This document shows positions 32,246 through 45,566 of a stretch of 64,000 nucleotides of DNA, in pieces; the stretch's first letter is position 1; each line of letters opens with the position of its first letter. Source of the DNA: Pteria penguin (lineage: Eukaryota; Mollusca; Bivalvia; Pterioida; Pteriidae); NCBI GenBank assembly GCA_035048485.1, contig CM068584.1, positions 55,801,739 through 55,865,738 on the forward strand, in the 5' to 3' direction. The translations under genes were made by a program, and so were the position numbers. The notes beneath the pieces were generated by a model. That model searched no databases, had not been told where the DNA came from, and saw only the letters and a list, made by a program, of their open reading frames with translations.

Positions 32246-33720
32246 AAAAGACCCAGATTACATTGTTGGAAGTAGTGGTGAAGAACCCGGTGATAGTGAA
32301 GTGAATGATGATGATGATAAGGAGGAGGAAGATGCTATGTCAGAAATCTATGAATGGAATCTCAGCAATATTGATAAAGTTTTGGAAGAATGTGAAGAAT
32401 CTGATAAAATTGACAATGCTCAAATAAATGAAAAGGACATACTCATACCTGTAACCATTAAATCATCAACACATGATACAGATGATCTTAACTTGGAAGA
32501 TCTGCCATGCAAAAGAGCAGGACTAGATGACAAAGACTGTATCTTTGATGAGAAATTTCCCAAAATCTTCATAAAAAAAATTTAACAAAGGAGAATGATA
32601 AATCCCAAACATAACAGAGTTTATGATTGCATGCATGCCCGTTTATATTGCTGTAAAATGTACACTAACATTCAAAGTCACTTAGAACGTAGACATTGTA
32701 ATCAAGAGCAAATGAAATACATAAGGAGACTTAAAGGACCTTAGAGCAACAGAAACAGATAAGGAGAAATTAAAAGAATTAAACATTAAACTAAACAAAA
32801 GAAATGACATTGGTAAGAAACAAAGGAAATTACCTGCATAATATGAAAGTCATAAAACACAATGCAGGAGAATTTCTACTACCAAGAAGAACTCCTGGAT
32901 CATTTAAGTTAAATGATTATGGTCCATGTCCTAATTGTAATGAATGGTTAAATCTGAATAAATCCCTTACAAATCATCAGAAATCCTGCCCAGCAAGACG
33001 TGATGAGGAATGTTCAAACCAAGAAAAGTTTTTCCGTCCATGAAAAAGGATAACACTGCAGATATTGCCATGTCTGACAATCTCATTCAAGCAATTAGGA
33101 GATACTTGGTTTCTAAAAAATATAGATAACAAAAGAAAAAGAAAATACTATGCCAGTTTCCATATGAGATTAGCTGCACGCCTCCTTTATACTTTTAGAA
33201 AAAACAACTGGCAAAGAATCCACCATGAGCGAAATGTTAATCCCTGCAAATTTTGATACAGTAATTAACTGTGCTATTACGATTTGCTCAGTATCTGAGA
33301 ATGAAGATCTTAAACATCCAAGTACAGCTGTAAACGCTGGTTTTGATATGCGTCTCATGTCATCTAAGAAAGGATTAGCAATAAAATTAGGCAATCAAAG
33401 CTTAAAAAGAGAAGCAAAAGAGTTTATAACTCTCATTGAAACATGAATGAAGCGTGAAAGTTAACAAACTGGCGAGGTATATACTTTCAGAGAGACAGTT
33501 TAATAAGAGAAAAGAACTTTCCACATCATGAAATATTGTTACTGTGTCCCTCATTTTCTGGTGGAAAAACTTCAGACTTTAGACCTTAATCCAGCAACTG
33601 CAGATAGTGTTAAGTTCAGACAAACAGCAATGATGATTGAGGCTCGACTTCTGCTGTATAATCGTTGAAGACCTGGTGAATTTGAGGCTCTATGGGAGAT
33701 AACTAAACAAATTTCTTAAT
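32246..33720 (+). pseudogene. Crypton-like tyrosine recombinase gene, broken and abutting the P element
   Basis: An open frame starts immediately at the right end of the P element (KDPDYIVGSSGEEPGDSEV at 32247) and runs through an acidic segment to 32585. Shifted frames then follow in the family order: a C2H2-like block (YDCMHARLYC... SHLERRH) near 32620-32700, GNYLHNMKVIKHNAGE and a second finger (CPNCNEWLNLNKSLTNHQ) near 32820-32990, the core-binding-like segment (FHMRLAARLL, then FDTVINCA) to 33445, ARYTLSERQFNKRKE near 33475, and finally LLLYNR*RPGEFEALW near 33655-33700. That last block is box I of tyrosine recombinases (Arg in RPGE). The catalytic HxxR and Tyr part is absent. Many stops and shifts show that it is dead. 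Confidence 0.6.
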
Positions 33721-36656
33721 AAATGTATATTATAGACCTTTTTCTTTTAACTGTGGGGTTGTAATTTTGCTTACTTTCTGAGTAGCAGCGTGATGTCATA
33801 ACAGCTCAACTGTCTGAATTTTGTTACATTTGATTGTCTTTCATGTGAAAATTGGTCAAAATGAAACCCTGGAGTAGGGAGGCCCAAAACACTTTCCTTA
33901 AAAACACATGAGATACACTTTTTAGATACCTATAAATAATTTACTCACAATATACCAAAGAATAATTAAGTTACAAATCATATGTTATAGTCAACAAACT
34001 CTGACAAATTTAACGGTTTATCTCGAGTACTTTTCAAGATATGAGGATTTGAAAATGGACAATATTGCATTTTCACACCTTTTTCAAGCAAATGAAAATG
34101 CACAATCTCGCAGTTTTATGAGTGTATAACTTAATCAGTTATGCATAAAATTTGTGATTTATTTATATTAATCTACTTTATGTACTACAGGTATTACGAA
34201 AAAAGATAAAACATTGGTTGTAAGTCTTATTATCTCAAATATAATCTCTTAAACTTGAATTAGAATGCTTTTTTTACTTTTTTTTTTTTTTACTTTTTTT
34301 ATGAAAATGACGAAGTCCAAATGTCCAAGTTCATTTTTCTAAAAACATATACAAGGATTCATAATAATGTAAAACTTATTTAAAATGGTTACTTATAAGG
34401 ATATTTGAAGGAATTTCGATTGTATGACAAAAAATAAGCTCTTTATAAGCAAAAACATTTTTACCTAAATCAGGGGCGGGTAACTCTTAAAAAATGCGAA
34501 AAATATCACATACCTTTTTAATTTATCATAGTATAAGCTTAGTTTTTTATATTAATCTACTATATGTATTATATTCATTATTTTAAAAACATGAAAACTT
34601 TTAATAAAAGTGCAAATATTAACTCTTCATAAATACAAATTGTCGTAAAGTTTGGTAGATTTCAATTCCTGTTCCTTATGTCTCCTTCATGATAATCCAC
34701 AATTAACAGGAAACCTATAATTAGTCCTTGTCTTTCATTAATATGAATACCCAGTTTATTAAGATCGCTAATTAATATCTTGAAAGCTGTACGAAATGAA
34801 GGTTGATATTTGGCTGGGTCAGACAGCCGGTTGTGGTGATATTACGTAATAATTTAGCCGCAAAGGTGACTGGTTTTCGCTATTTTTTTTAATTTTTCGC
34901 CCCTAAATTGGCATTTTATTTTGGTTTATATTGGACTTTCACTTGTGCGCCTCCCCCCCCCCCTCCCATTTCGGAAATTCTGGATTCGCCACTGATATAA
35001 ATACCAAAATTAATTAAAGAAGATTAAAACCAAATCATTTGAATCAAAAGAGGCTCTTAGTCTCGCCATTTTTTCATTTAAAAAAAATTTTCTTCCTTAA
35101 ATATGAATAAATTACCCCCCCCCCCCCCCTTTCCTTTCGCAGAGGTCTAGACTTATCTACAATTAAATTGTAAGTCTGAAGTTGTAAACAGTGGGGTCAA
35201 TGTAAACTAAAGATGAAATGATGTCTTATTTCATCGCACAATATATGCCTTGGTATTTATTACATTGAATTGTGTATTTCTGTACATAATTCTATACGAC
35301 AATACGTGGAGGTCGCCCCGAGTCAGAGGAAACACGTGTAAAATCGTATTAATAGTGCTACAAAATTACAGTAAACTATATGAAATCGTCAAATATTTAA
35401 TTAATGTAAATACCAATAATTATCAATTCGAATATAAAAATCGTCCATGATAAGTATTAGCCCACGCTGTTCTTTAAATTACATCAAGAATGATGAAATG
35501 AAACTTTTGAGAAATAAAACTTTGTAAATAATAGCTACGGGGTAATTTTTCACAAATAAGATAATCATAATTACTTATATATAAAATTTTTTTTTTTTGT
35601 GTTCTATTATTTTATAACTTTATATTGTACGTTTTTTTACAATCTATATCTTTTTAATAAAACGACTCGTGAAAACAATATGGCGGACCGTTGTTTTGGC
35701 AAAGAGGAAGATGCTATCTTTTTATTTTCAAATGTTTGTAGTCATTTCTAGGTATATTTTCTTAAAAATGGTATCAAATGAATCGGGGAAACATACTTAT
35801 CGCATATTATGGGCCGGTAGAAATAAATTAAAAACTGAAAATTATATATATATAAAACTTACGTGTGCCCGCATCGCACTTTGTTTTCGCTTCGGCGATC
35901 AGCTGTTTACAGGTAATGGACGTATCTACCTGAAAAACCTCACTTCACTGGATTTGATACAAATGTGACCCCGAACAACGCCAGTGAACATACAGCTTTT
36001 ATGCTCATTGATTCTAAGCGCGCCGTCAATTATAAGGCAAAATAAACATCTCGCTGTACCACTGCGTATCTTTAGATATTTTAATCATTTTAGCTATTTT
36101 CAAATTGCCCTAATTTCTTTATTTCTACTCCAAATGAGATGAAATTTGAGAACTGAGACGAACACGACATGAATATTCTAACGAGATGATTTTGATGTAC
36201 ATGATCAAAATATTCCCCGATAAATTATTGATGCGAAAATTGCAAACAACGCATATTGATTAATTTGAACTTAGTCATTTGCGATGGGCCTAACTACCTG
36301 GAGTTATAGAAATTGTAGTATCACATTTACAGTAAACGAATCTATTTCCTTGTTGAATATAAGGAGAACTGTTTGAAATCTGAAATACCCTTGACAGAAG
36401 TACAATTTTTATTTTGGGGTAAGCATCTTCTGCATAGCTAACTGCACACACAGTCAAAATCTATAAACAATAATGTCAAAAACATTTCATATAATAGTCA
36501 CATTGTGTCCTTGTAGCATTTTGTTATAGATTAAAATACTTGAAATTATGTCAAACCACCTTTTAATATCTTAACATGTATCTCACTACTAGCTTACTCA
36601 TAAAAACATGTGCTAGAATTTTGTCCTTAAAGCAATCTTATTTCTTGACATTTCAG
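33721..36656. other. Stretch with no recognisable gene
   Basis: Very AT-rich. C-runs lie at 34951-34963 and 35115-35129. A start-like sequence ATGGCGGACCGTTGTTTTGG at 35680 opens 23 codons to a TAG at a possible donor, but no following exon is convincing. The hAT-like terminus at 34925-34995 is listed separately. Confidence 0.4.
34925..34995 (-). mobile_element. Isolated hAT-like terminus
   Basis: Read on the minus strand from 34995 the sequence is CAGTGGCGAATCCAGAATTTCC followed by a G run, a terminus common in invertebrate hAT families. I could not find a convincing inverted partner upstream, so the element is a stub or too decayed. Confidence 0.4.
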
Positions 36657-36837
36657 CCTACCATGCTACCAGAATCGTTCCAAAGAAGTTAGTGAGACAG
36701 ATCTGTCTTTGAGAGAACATTTATCAAAGTTGGAACTAGAGATACTAAAATCACAGGAATTAGTAGAAATCAACTATGTCATAGCGCATTGTCCATTTCT
36801 ATTCTCATCCTCCTCCATAAACTTTTCCACATTTTGA
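36657..36837 (+). other. Exon-like segment, unrecognised
   Basis: The acceptor TTGACATTTCAG precedes 36657. From 36658 the frame reads LPCYQNRSKEVSETDL, then a helical stretch rich in Leu, Glu and Lys (REHLSKLELEILKSQELV), and stops at 36835-36837. It could be an internal or terminal exon of a coiled-coil protein. No partner exon is identified. Confidence 0.25.
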
Positions 36838-38326
36838 ACTTCTTCTCCAGAACCACTTCAAGGATTTAAATGAAACATGGTAGGGTTGGCATTCTCAATC
36901 TCCCCTACAAGTGTAGTTGTTTCTTTCGTCTGGTTCCGTCTATAGGACTAGTGGAACCACCACATGCAAAAATGGTCACATATGGTACCTTTCTTTGACA
37001 ACCTTCTGCTTTAGAACCACTGCATATAGAGAGCCAAAGGCATCAGGAGTTATTTAGAATAGTGTCGAAATGGGGTTTTTTTCTTAGACACAACAATTAC
37101 GATATAATCATTCAGCACAAGTGCAATGGTTTTCACTTGAGAAATATATGCCTTACTGGACCTCTTGTATTTAAATGGGAATGTTCAGATAATAGAATTT
37201 ATGTAAAACAATATCATATATTAGCCAAATTGCAAAACTCTGCTCTTAATATGAGGAAGGATTGGATATTGGGCAGGCATTGACATTTTGCTTTTATATA
37301 CTCTACATTCTTTATTATCCAATTTAAATGAAATTTGACTGATAGTCCCTAGGACATAAGATTTTTGCTATTGATTTTCAGGTCAGTAGGTTTACTGGTC
37401 AAGGTCATACATGTAGGTGAATGCAACAGAAAATTGCTTTTTTGTGCTTACGATCTTTATTTGATTGAAATTTTAGACAAACTTCATATTCTTATCGCCT
37501 ACCGATTTAGGTCAGTAGGTCAAAAATCAGTCAAAGATCATTATATTGCAAATCTGCATTTACATTTCTGATTCATAAATTCTTGGTTTCTTTAAACTGA
37601 AGTCTGGCAATAACTAAATAGATCCTTGCTAAGAAGTACATTCTCTTGTTACCTTAAGGAGTAAACTTTACGAGCTCCACACTGCAAAGGGAATAAAGGT
37701 GACGTTCATGCAAAATACGAAAATAACTGGTGTCTAAAGAAACTTTTTTGACATTTACCCTTTTCATTAGTACAATTAAAAGCTTGACAGGAAGGTATGT
37801 TCGTTAAAACAATAAAATATATGTCAACATTTAAGAACTTTGCTTGTAATGATTACATTATAAGCGTCCGCCGTGTTAAATACAGAATGGAAACTAGTTC
37901 TGATATCAGATCCATTTGGTATACACCTGGAAGCTACGAAACATAACCACCTCTGTATCTTCCGAGAAGTCAAGATGGCTGCGCGAATGTAATATTAGAA
38001 AACTTGATAATAAATGCATTGTTTTATCTTTACGAAGGACTTCTAAACTAATTGGATTGTGGTAAAGTGTTTGTATACGTATCGGTTTCAAAATATATCC
38101 CAATGTACAGTTGCCTGACCTTACTCTGTAAGAGCTGTCAAGGAGTAAAGAATATAAATAAGAAGTTTAACGGATTGTGGTAGTGTATGGGCTTTAGTTT
38201 ATCTAACGATCTAGTTAATGACTGAAATGGGTTCAGGATAGGTAGATAAAAACATTATTGTTTAGCAGTACACCTGGACATTTTCAGCCGCATGGCGGCG
38301 TTTTCAAATTAAGATAATGTAAATGA
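36838..38326. other. Repeat-like non-coding stretch
   Basis: It contains phrases seen in dispersed repeats, such as TTTAAATGAAAYWTGGTAGG, AAAATGGTCACATATGG and GGTCAGTAGGT (37381 and 37511). No gene recognised. Confidence 0.35.
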
Positions 38327-40365
38327 TAGGGGTGAAACGGTATAACCGCGGTGTAGTTGAACCGCGGTATTTCGTCTTTCGGTTCGGTACACGGTACAGT
38401 GATTGCATTTAACGATACGTACCGTGATCGCGTAAATGGTCGAGCTGTACTAAGGGAGGCAACTCCAATATAAAGATATTTAATAAAAGCGTTGTCTCTG
38501 ATTGGTCGACAGAGTTTTATTACACCAATCGCTTGCGGCTTTACATTAACTTGTGTTGTTATGATATACATACAGAAAAATGGCGTCAAAAGAAAGTGGG
38601 AAAGTTATATTAAGGGATCCGCCGGCTTCATACCGGTCTAGTGTGTGGAAGCACTTTGGGTTTAGAGAGAAGGAATCCACAGCCACCACATGCAAACTTT
38701 GTTTTGTTGACATACCATACAGGCACGGCAAACACCTCAAATTTAAATACTCATTTGACGAGGCAACACGGCATTGGAATATCGCAATCACTGACAAGGT
38801 CATGTAGCACAAGTACGAAAGCGAATGATTTGAATAAATCACCGAAACCTGTAGCCTCAGCCTCTCAATCAACAATCAAACAGGCGTTATTTAAGCAACT
38901 ACCTCATTCAAGCACAAAGTCAAAAAGTGTTACCCAGGCAATCGGTGTTTTTATTGCATGTGATATGCGACCTTACTCGGTTGTTGACAACGCTGGCTTC
39001 CGAAACTTACTCAATACCCTTGAGCCTAGATATGCTATCCCTAGCAGGACACACATGGCAGAGACAGTTATACCTGCACTTTACAACAAAGTGAAAACAA
39101 GGTTAGAATCTGAATTGAAAAAAGCCACATGCATTGCAATAACAACAGATTCGTGGACATCTAGAGCTACGGAGAATTACATTGCTGTCACTGCTCATTT
39201 TCATAGATGTTGAAGATTGTAAAGTTCATACATAATACCCTAGAAACCAAAATGTTTCAGTGAACTCACACACAGGTGAAAATCTTGCAGACTCTTTGAT
39301 TAAAAACAGTAGCTGAATGGGACTATAAGAAAGGGATGGTAATGGGGCCTGGCAGTCTGCACTGACAATGCAGCCCAACATTGTGTGAAAGCTGTTAAAA
39401 TAAAGCTGGATATTTCACCACACATACCTTTGCCTTTGCCCAACCACACTTTAATCTATGCTGACTCAAGTCGGGGCCTATCTGTCTCAAGAAAATTGGA
39501 AAGACTTTCTGGGGAGAGTTGCGTAAAATTGTTGCACATTTTCAACAAGAAGCACATTACAGCAACGGCAACATTTTAAAGTGAAAAAACAATAAACTGT
39601 TGGGTCCTTAAGCAAAACAAATTGATTAATGGATGTAATGTACCCGTTGGAAAATTCTAGTTAATGACACTGATAGTGAGGTACCGTAGAACAAACAAAA
39701 AGGGGCAGCTGTATTTGCAACCCTGGTCTTACCAAAGAACTAAAGAAAAAATTAATCAAAGATATTGTAACCTTTGTCAGATGAAGACAATCAAAAATTT
39801 GGAATCTGTAGTGTTTTTTTAGTTGTTACTGGCCTCCACTGAAGATGGCAAACAACTACAGATGTGCAAAAGGAACCCAACAGTGTCACTTATATTCATC
39901 CACTGAAAGGAGAGACTACTACAGTGTAGCTTAAACTGCAGGCTTGATGACAATGGATTGATCAAAGCTGTAAGAACTTGCCATCATGAAATGATCTTCT
40001 TCCCAGGTAACTGTACTACAACAGTCTAATGTCATTTTTTAACTGGTGAATTAATTTTCAAATTTAAACCATTATAGTAGTAGTTACTTCACAAGGGAAA
40101 AAGTCAACATGCACCATTAAAATCAAGTTACTGCAATCACATGTAGCAAGATTATTGCGAAAAAATAAAAATAAACACCAGAATATAATTTTTAATTGTT
40201 TTATTTCAGGTATTGTGATTATGATTTGAATGCTGTATTGGTACAAAGTTCTGGGGGGGGCAATGGACCCTAGGGTTTCCAATATCCTTGCCATATGTCA
40301 CCGTATGAAGAAAAAGAAAATGTTTTCCTTGCTATAGAAAAGCAGGCAGCACCTGTAAGTAGGAA
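38327..40365 (+). pseudogene. ZBED1-type hAT transposase pseudogene
   Basis: A TAGGGGTGAAACGG terminus-like block is at 38327-38340, and an ATG follows at 38580. The order of blocks is that of ZBED-type hAT transposases. The BED zinc finger comes first (SVWKHFGF, CKLCFVDIPY, then after a shift SNLNTHLTRQHG). DMRPYSVVDNAGFRNL follows near 38970. Then comes the first catalytic Asp in CIAITTDSWTSRATENYIAVTAHF (38.13-39.2 kb), the second in VCTDNAAQH near 39360, and HIPLPLPNHTL near 39420. Last is a decayed MDPR motif near 40265 with SPYEEKENVFLAIEKQAA near 40300-40350. Several frameshifts and stops occur. The C-terminal dimerisation part is not seen and may be lost or in the gap. Confidence 0.75.
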
Positions 40366-40665
40366 AAAAAATTAAAAATGCTTATACATTCAAATAGAAG
40401 ATCCATTCTAATAAAAAAAAAATTAAACTTCTTCATACATGTGTAAGTTGAATTTTAAGCAACTGAATACAAAGTTAAAAATTGAATTCAATAAAACTTG
40501 TTTTGTGAGCTAGTTCCAGTCCAAATTAAGAAAGTAAATGATGAAAATGTAGCAGTACGTGAATCTGAAGCAAGAAAGAATCATCAGACAAAGAAACTGT
40601 CTCAAAAACTGAGGATTCAGCTGAAGTTGGTCTCATCTCCTGCCCAGATTCAGAGGAACTGAATC

Positions 40666-41165
40666 NNNNNNNNNNNNNNNNNNNNNNNNNNNNNNNNNNN
40701 NNNNNNNNNNNNNNNNNNNNNNNNNNNNNNNNNNNNNNNNNNNNNNNNNNNNNNNNNNNNNNNNNNNNNNNNNNNNNNNNNNNNNNNNNNNNNNNNNNNN
40801 NNNNNNNNNNNNNNNNNNNNNNNNNNNNNNNNNNNNNNNNNNNNNNNNNNNNNNNNNNNNNNNNNNNNNNNNNNNNNNNNNNNNNNNNNNNNNNNNNNNN
40901 NNNNNNNNNNNNNNNNNNNNNNNNNNNNNNNNNNNNNNNNNNNNNNNNNNNNNNNNNNNNNNNNNNNNNNNNNNNNNNNNNNNNNNNNNNNNNNNNNNNN
41001 NNNNNNNNNNNNNNNNNNNNNNNNNNNNNNNNNNNNNNNNNNNNNNNNNNNNNNNNNNNNNNNNNNNNNNNNNNNNNNNNNNNNNNNNNNNNNNNNNNNN
41101 NNNNNNNNNNNNNNNNNNNNNNNNNNNNNNNNNNNNNNNNNNNNNNNNNNNNNNNNNNNNNNNNN
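40666..41165. other. Assembly gap of exactly 500 N
   Basis: All bases are N. The round number suggests a placeholder of unknown true size. The hAT pseudogene lies left of it and the transposase-like fragment right of it, so their boundary is hidden. Confidence 0.99.
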
Positions 41166-41167
41166 GT

Positions 41168-42150
41168 GCATGGAACCACAAAGCCTCTTTGCTAAAAAGC
41201 AGTGGCACTTGACTGTAAAGAACATTTGTATCTGGCTGGAAGCAAAGGTTCTAGGAATCATTTCAAAAGTATAACATCAACCCGCTATGGCGAATTATGT
41301 GAGGATGAAAATCATATATTGGATATGAATATCAGATTCAAGGAGTTAGTGGAGTGTTTTAGAAAAAGTATCCAATGATGACAATGATATCTCATTGCTT
41401 TTTAGCAGAGGGCAGGAAGAATCCTTTCCAAATAGATATTGAAATGGAAGATCCTGTTACAACTGAACTGTTTAAATCAACAAACTATAACATTGACAGT
41501 ATTGCCCATGCCCTCAACTATGAACTTATGCTCATCTATGGCAGTGATTACTGCAGAAGGGATGATATCTGAACATCTACCAAGAGGTCAATTTTGGGAA
41601 CCATCACAATCACTATCTTGAGGAGACTCGCTTCTTGCCAAAAAGCATAATAAAGATGCCAGAATATATCTTTGGACTTCTGGACCACCTTTGTCAGCTA
41701 CAGACCAAATGCATCTGTAATTGGCAAATGAAGCCGTACCATAATGTATTCATTCAAACAAAACTGGTAAGTGGCTAGATGAATTTTTACCATCAATTAA
41801 GTCCGAGATCAAGTGATTGAAGAAATTCAAGAAAGGAGGAAAGAGAGATCAGAAGAAAATTCAAGGAGAGATTGAAGAGTTCATAGCAGAAAAGCGATTA
41901 GAAACCACAAAGGAAGAAAAAGGCAGAACTTGAAAGATTGGAACAACAGAGAATTGCTCAAATGCCGAACATTTAACAAATCAAATGTACTCTTTTATGG
42001 ACTATGATGGCAATCAGCAGGGACAAATAGAAGAAGGATTTGCTCGATGTGAGAACACAGATGCTGACAGCCTAGTGGCATTACAAGCCCAATTAAAATT
42101 TAGGAAAAGTGTGTTGTGCCAAAATCACAGTGATAAGAAAGATATTTAAC
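41168..42150 (+). pseudogene. Unassigned transposase-like family, plus-strand copy (3' half)
   Basis: In shifting frames this shows the blocks found on the minus strand at 45.6-47.1 kb. These are ENHILDMN with RFKELVECF near 41310, PEYIFGLLDHL near 41660-41690, then PNASV-like and NKT-like residues, a basic K/R/E-rich coil, and QIEEGFARCENTDADSLVALQAQLKFRK near 42020-42105. The two copies are in opposite orientation, about 3.4 kb apart. It is heavily broken and its 5' part is in or beyond the N gap. It could be an old insertion of the same family, or one arm of a large inverted duplication. Confidence 0.55.
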
Positions 42151-45100
42151 TTTTCTGTGAAAATGGATATTGGCAAATTATAGGAAGCTGAATGTGAATG
42201 AACTCAAAAAGTAATCTGAATTGAACTGGTCAGAGAGTGCAGCAGAAAACTAAAAACTTCTCTGAAACGAGGACAAAATGGTATCTCCTTTTGGCTTGTA
42301 GGTTAAAAAAGTAAGACCATACCATTTGAAGATAAGGTATTACAAGGGCGTTGGTTATTAGCATAGTTTTCCAGGATTTAACAAGTGGTACCAACATTAA
42401 ATATGATGATGATGATGTCAATATATGCAATATGAACTATTAGAGAGATTAAATAAGAAAGGTGACTTGAAAATAATCCTTGTGAAATGATAATTTTTTT
42501 TTGTAATTAATTACAGACTATAGGATTTTTTCTCACCTTGTACATATTGTATAATACTTATAAATGTAATTACTGTGTGTTTTAATAAATATCTATAAGA
42601 TGATGTGCACCCCAAAATGGACAGTCTGACTATGGATACTGTTTTTGTGTAAGCTCATACACTCAGTTCATGCAGCCTGTTTAGTTTTTTGTTTTCATTT
42701 CAAAGTTGCGCTAATTTCATGTTATTACAAGTACACTTAATTTCTTATGTCATTAATGATGTTTAACACTAACTTCATGTTATACCCAAAACCAAGTTAT
42801 ACTAACCAGATTTACATATGTATAGATTAATTTATGAGTTTTCTTTGTTACACAAAAATAGCAAGCAGGCTAACGAGCAGGGTTTTTCCAAGGCTCGAAA
42901 CCTCGCAATGAATTTTAGGTCGTCAAAATCAGCAATTTTAAAGGAAATTTCGGATGACTTCCATTTAATATTTACTAAAATTTAACTTTTAACTGGTTTG
43001 GCCTGAAGAGGTTTGAGGTTGTTTTTAGCGACCGTGACAACTGTGAATTCCGAGCTAAAACCCATGTGTTTCATTAACAGAGATTTACTTGAAAATTGAT
43101 AGATATGTTTTTAAAATGTTTTAAAGACTATATTTACACTACCTACCCCTGCCCCCCTTTTCCTTCACAATTTTTCAATCCTAAATTTTCAGTCCCATTT
43201 CCAATACTCAAAGAAAAGTCTGGAAATAAAATCCAAAACATTATAGCAACAACATGCACAATGTTCTTAATACAGTTACAGTCATATGTTAAAAATATAT
43301 CACAAAGTATTCATTCCTTTTTCAGATTTGTTTTGTAAATTATACAGCCTGGGGTGGGAAGAATTAAGGAACACAATTATAAAAGACCAAACAACAAGGT
43401 ATATGTCATTTATTGATTTATTTTCACAATCAGTACAATTTCTATATAATTGTTGGGCAATTTAATTACTATTGTTGCATTAATAATTAATGAAGATATG
43501 TAATGAGGTTTGGAAATTTATCAATTTTCTGATTTCCTCTGTTTTTTTGTTTTTTGCAAACCTCCAACCCGCCTTATAAAAATGATTATTTTCTCCCTTA
43601 GTAAGGGCAATATCCTTTATACTTCCGTTTTAATTTCCTAAAATTATAGAAAGGTATACGAGGCAGTATGAATTAAAAAAAAATCAGATTAATGAAGGAA
43701 TAAAAATTCATGGTTGCAATTGCTATATTAAAGTAGCCCTTTTGGAACTCATAACTATAGCGACACCTTTACACTGTTTGCCATCAGCCCCAAAATACAG
43801 CAACGTGTAGGTTATCTTACATGGTTTGATGTATGTGTCACCACCAAATGCTCTAAGATATCGTGTTGGATGTCAAGACAGAAGTAAAGAATGAGAGCTG
43901 TATAGGTATATCCAAGGGAAATAATATAAAAGGAATAAATACAGACCAAAAGATCTACAGGTAGCTACATGGTAGCATTGCTACATGATTTTTTTTCCTT
44001 ACATGATATAGGTGTAGAAATTATACAATAATATTCTGATGGACGAAGAGAAAACAAATAGAAAAAATAGATCAATATCTTAAAAATTAAAAAAGTTATG
44101 GGTCGTTTTATAGATCGGAGAAATATTTAACAGGTAAGTATTTTCTGAACCTAATTTCAGAAATTTGTAAAAATGACCTCATGGTATAAAACTCGCTTAG
44201 TTCACAATATATCACCTTCAAATATTCAGTGAGTATTTGCATTATATGTATATAACAGTATGGCAAACTTCAGAGCGGTCAGATATCTGTTAAAGTTGGA
44301 CTTTATTACAATTAATGGTACATAACTCTGTCAAAAAATGTGCGAAATATTACGCAAATACACATATGGAACATTCCATGATGATCACAAAATCTGCACA
44401 AGTAATCCTATGCAATGTGTAGAATCTACACACATTCAGAAGAAATAAATACGATTGTGAAGAATTTTATTTCTTACCTACGACGAAAGAATATAATGCT
44501 CCAAGGGAGATAATCCTTCGAAGGCACAAAAAATCTGTACAGTATTTCTGAATAAAGAAAGGCAAAACATCTCCATACAATTTGAAAAATCTGTCATAAC
44601 TTTGCGCATTATATATACATATTATTATGCCGCTGATGTATTTGTACTATGAATATAAATTAAAAACCCACTTAACATTATTGTTTATATTGTGATAGAA
44701 CAAGAGGACGCAAGTGGGTATATATCCACGTTTGAAAGCTATTGGCTTAGGTTTTAGGTTTTAAAGGCTCAAATCAATAAAAGTTCCGAACAAAACAACA
44801 AGCATCGCAAATAAATTAACAACTTAAGCAAACAGCAGCATTAGAGGGTGCATATAAAGGAGCAACAGAAGAACTAATACAATTTGTCACTGTGGCACTC
44901 ACAACATAAGTACACAATGGACATCTATGGACCCCTGTAAACCAGAGAGACCAGCTGCCCGAGAGACTGAGCGTATCCTGTTTGGCTAGCCCCAACTGCC
45001 ACGAATGTAAATCAAAAGTAGAATACCTGAACAGAAAGAACAATTTTAGTATAAATAAATCTGAACAGCCTGTAGTTAATTTTTAACGATGATAACTCCA

Positions 45101-45566
45101 TAATATTGTAAACAAAAATTAAAGACCAAACGATTTTGCTTACAACAAAAATAGAAACTGTATCTTTTCCATCCATATGGCATCTTATACACAATCTAAA
45201 AAAATCTCAACAAAATATTATCGACATGATATGTCTTAATTTAAATTCCTTAATTAATTTTGATTTTTTTTTTACACATTTCCTTGTGTTAGAAGAGTGT
45301 TCAATTGTTCATCAATAAAAATTGGTTTATAAAAATGCAGTGCACATTGCTTGTTTTCAGTGATTAGTTTTGATGATCAGTTACAATTAATAAATCACCT
45401 TGTTTGTAATCTTCTAATAAATTGTATGCATAAACAGCTTCATCATTTTCATGTTTTACATTGTACCAAGAGAAATCCTGGGACAACGCTGGATCACTTT
45501 CCCTCTGTAAGTACGATCTGTAAATGTATGATCAACTACTTTGTCGACAAGCAGTGGTACATCTGA
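42151..45566. other. Stretch with no recognisable gene
   Basis: About 3.4 kb of AT-rich DNA between the two transposase-like copies. Open frames such as 43096-43338 + and 44816-45043 - have no domain. The latter follows an acceptor-like CTGTTCAG on the minus strand and could be exon-like, but I cannot connect it. Confidence 0.4.

Noticed and set aside
35680..35750. Gene start at ATGGCGGACC
   Set aside because: It has a good start context, but the frame meets a stop at the only donor and no joined exon is found.
40526..41261. Long minus-strand open frames across the gap
   Set aside because: They are open only because they consist of N.
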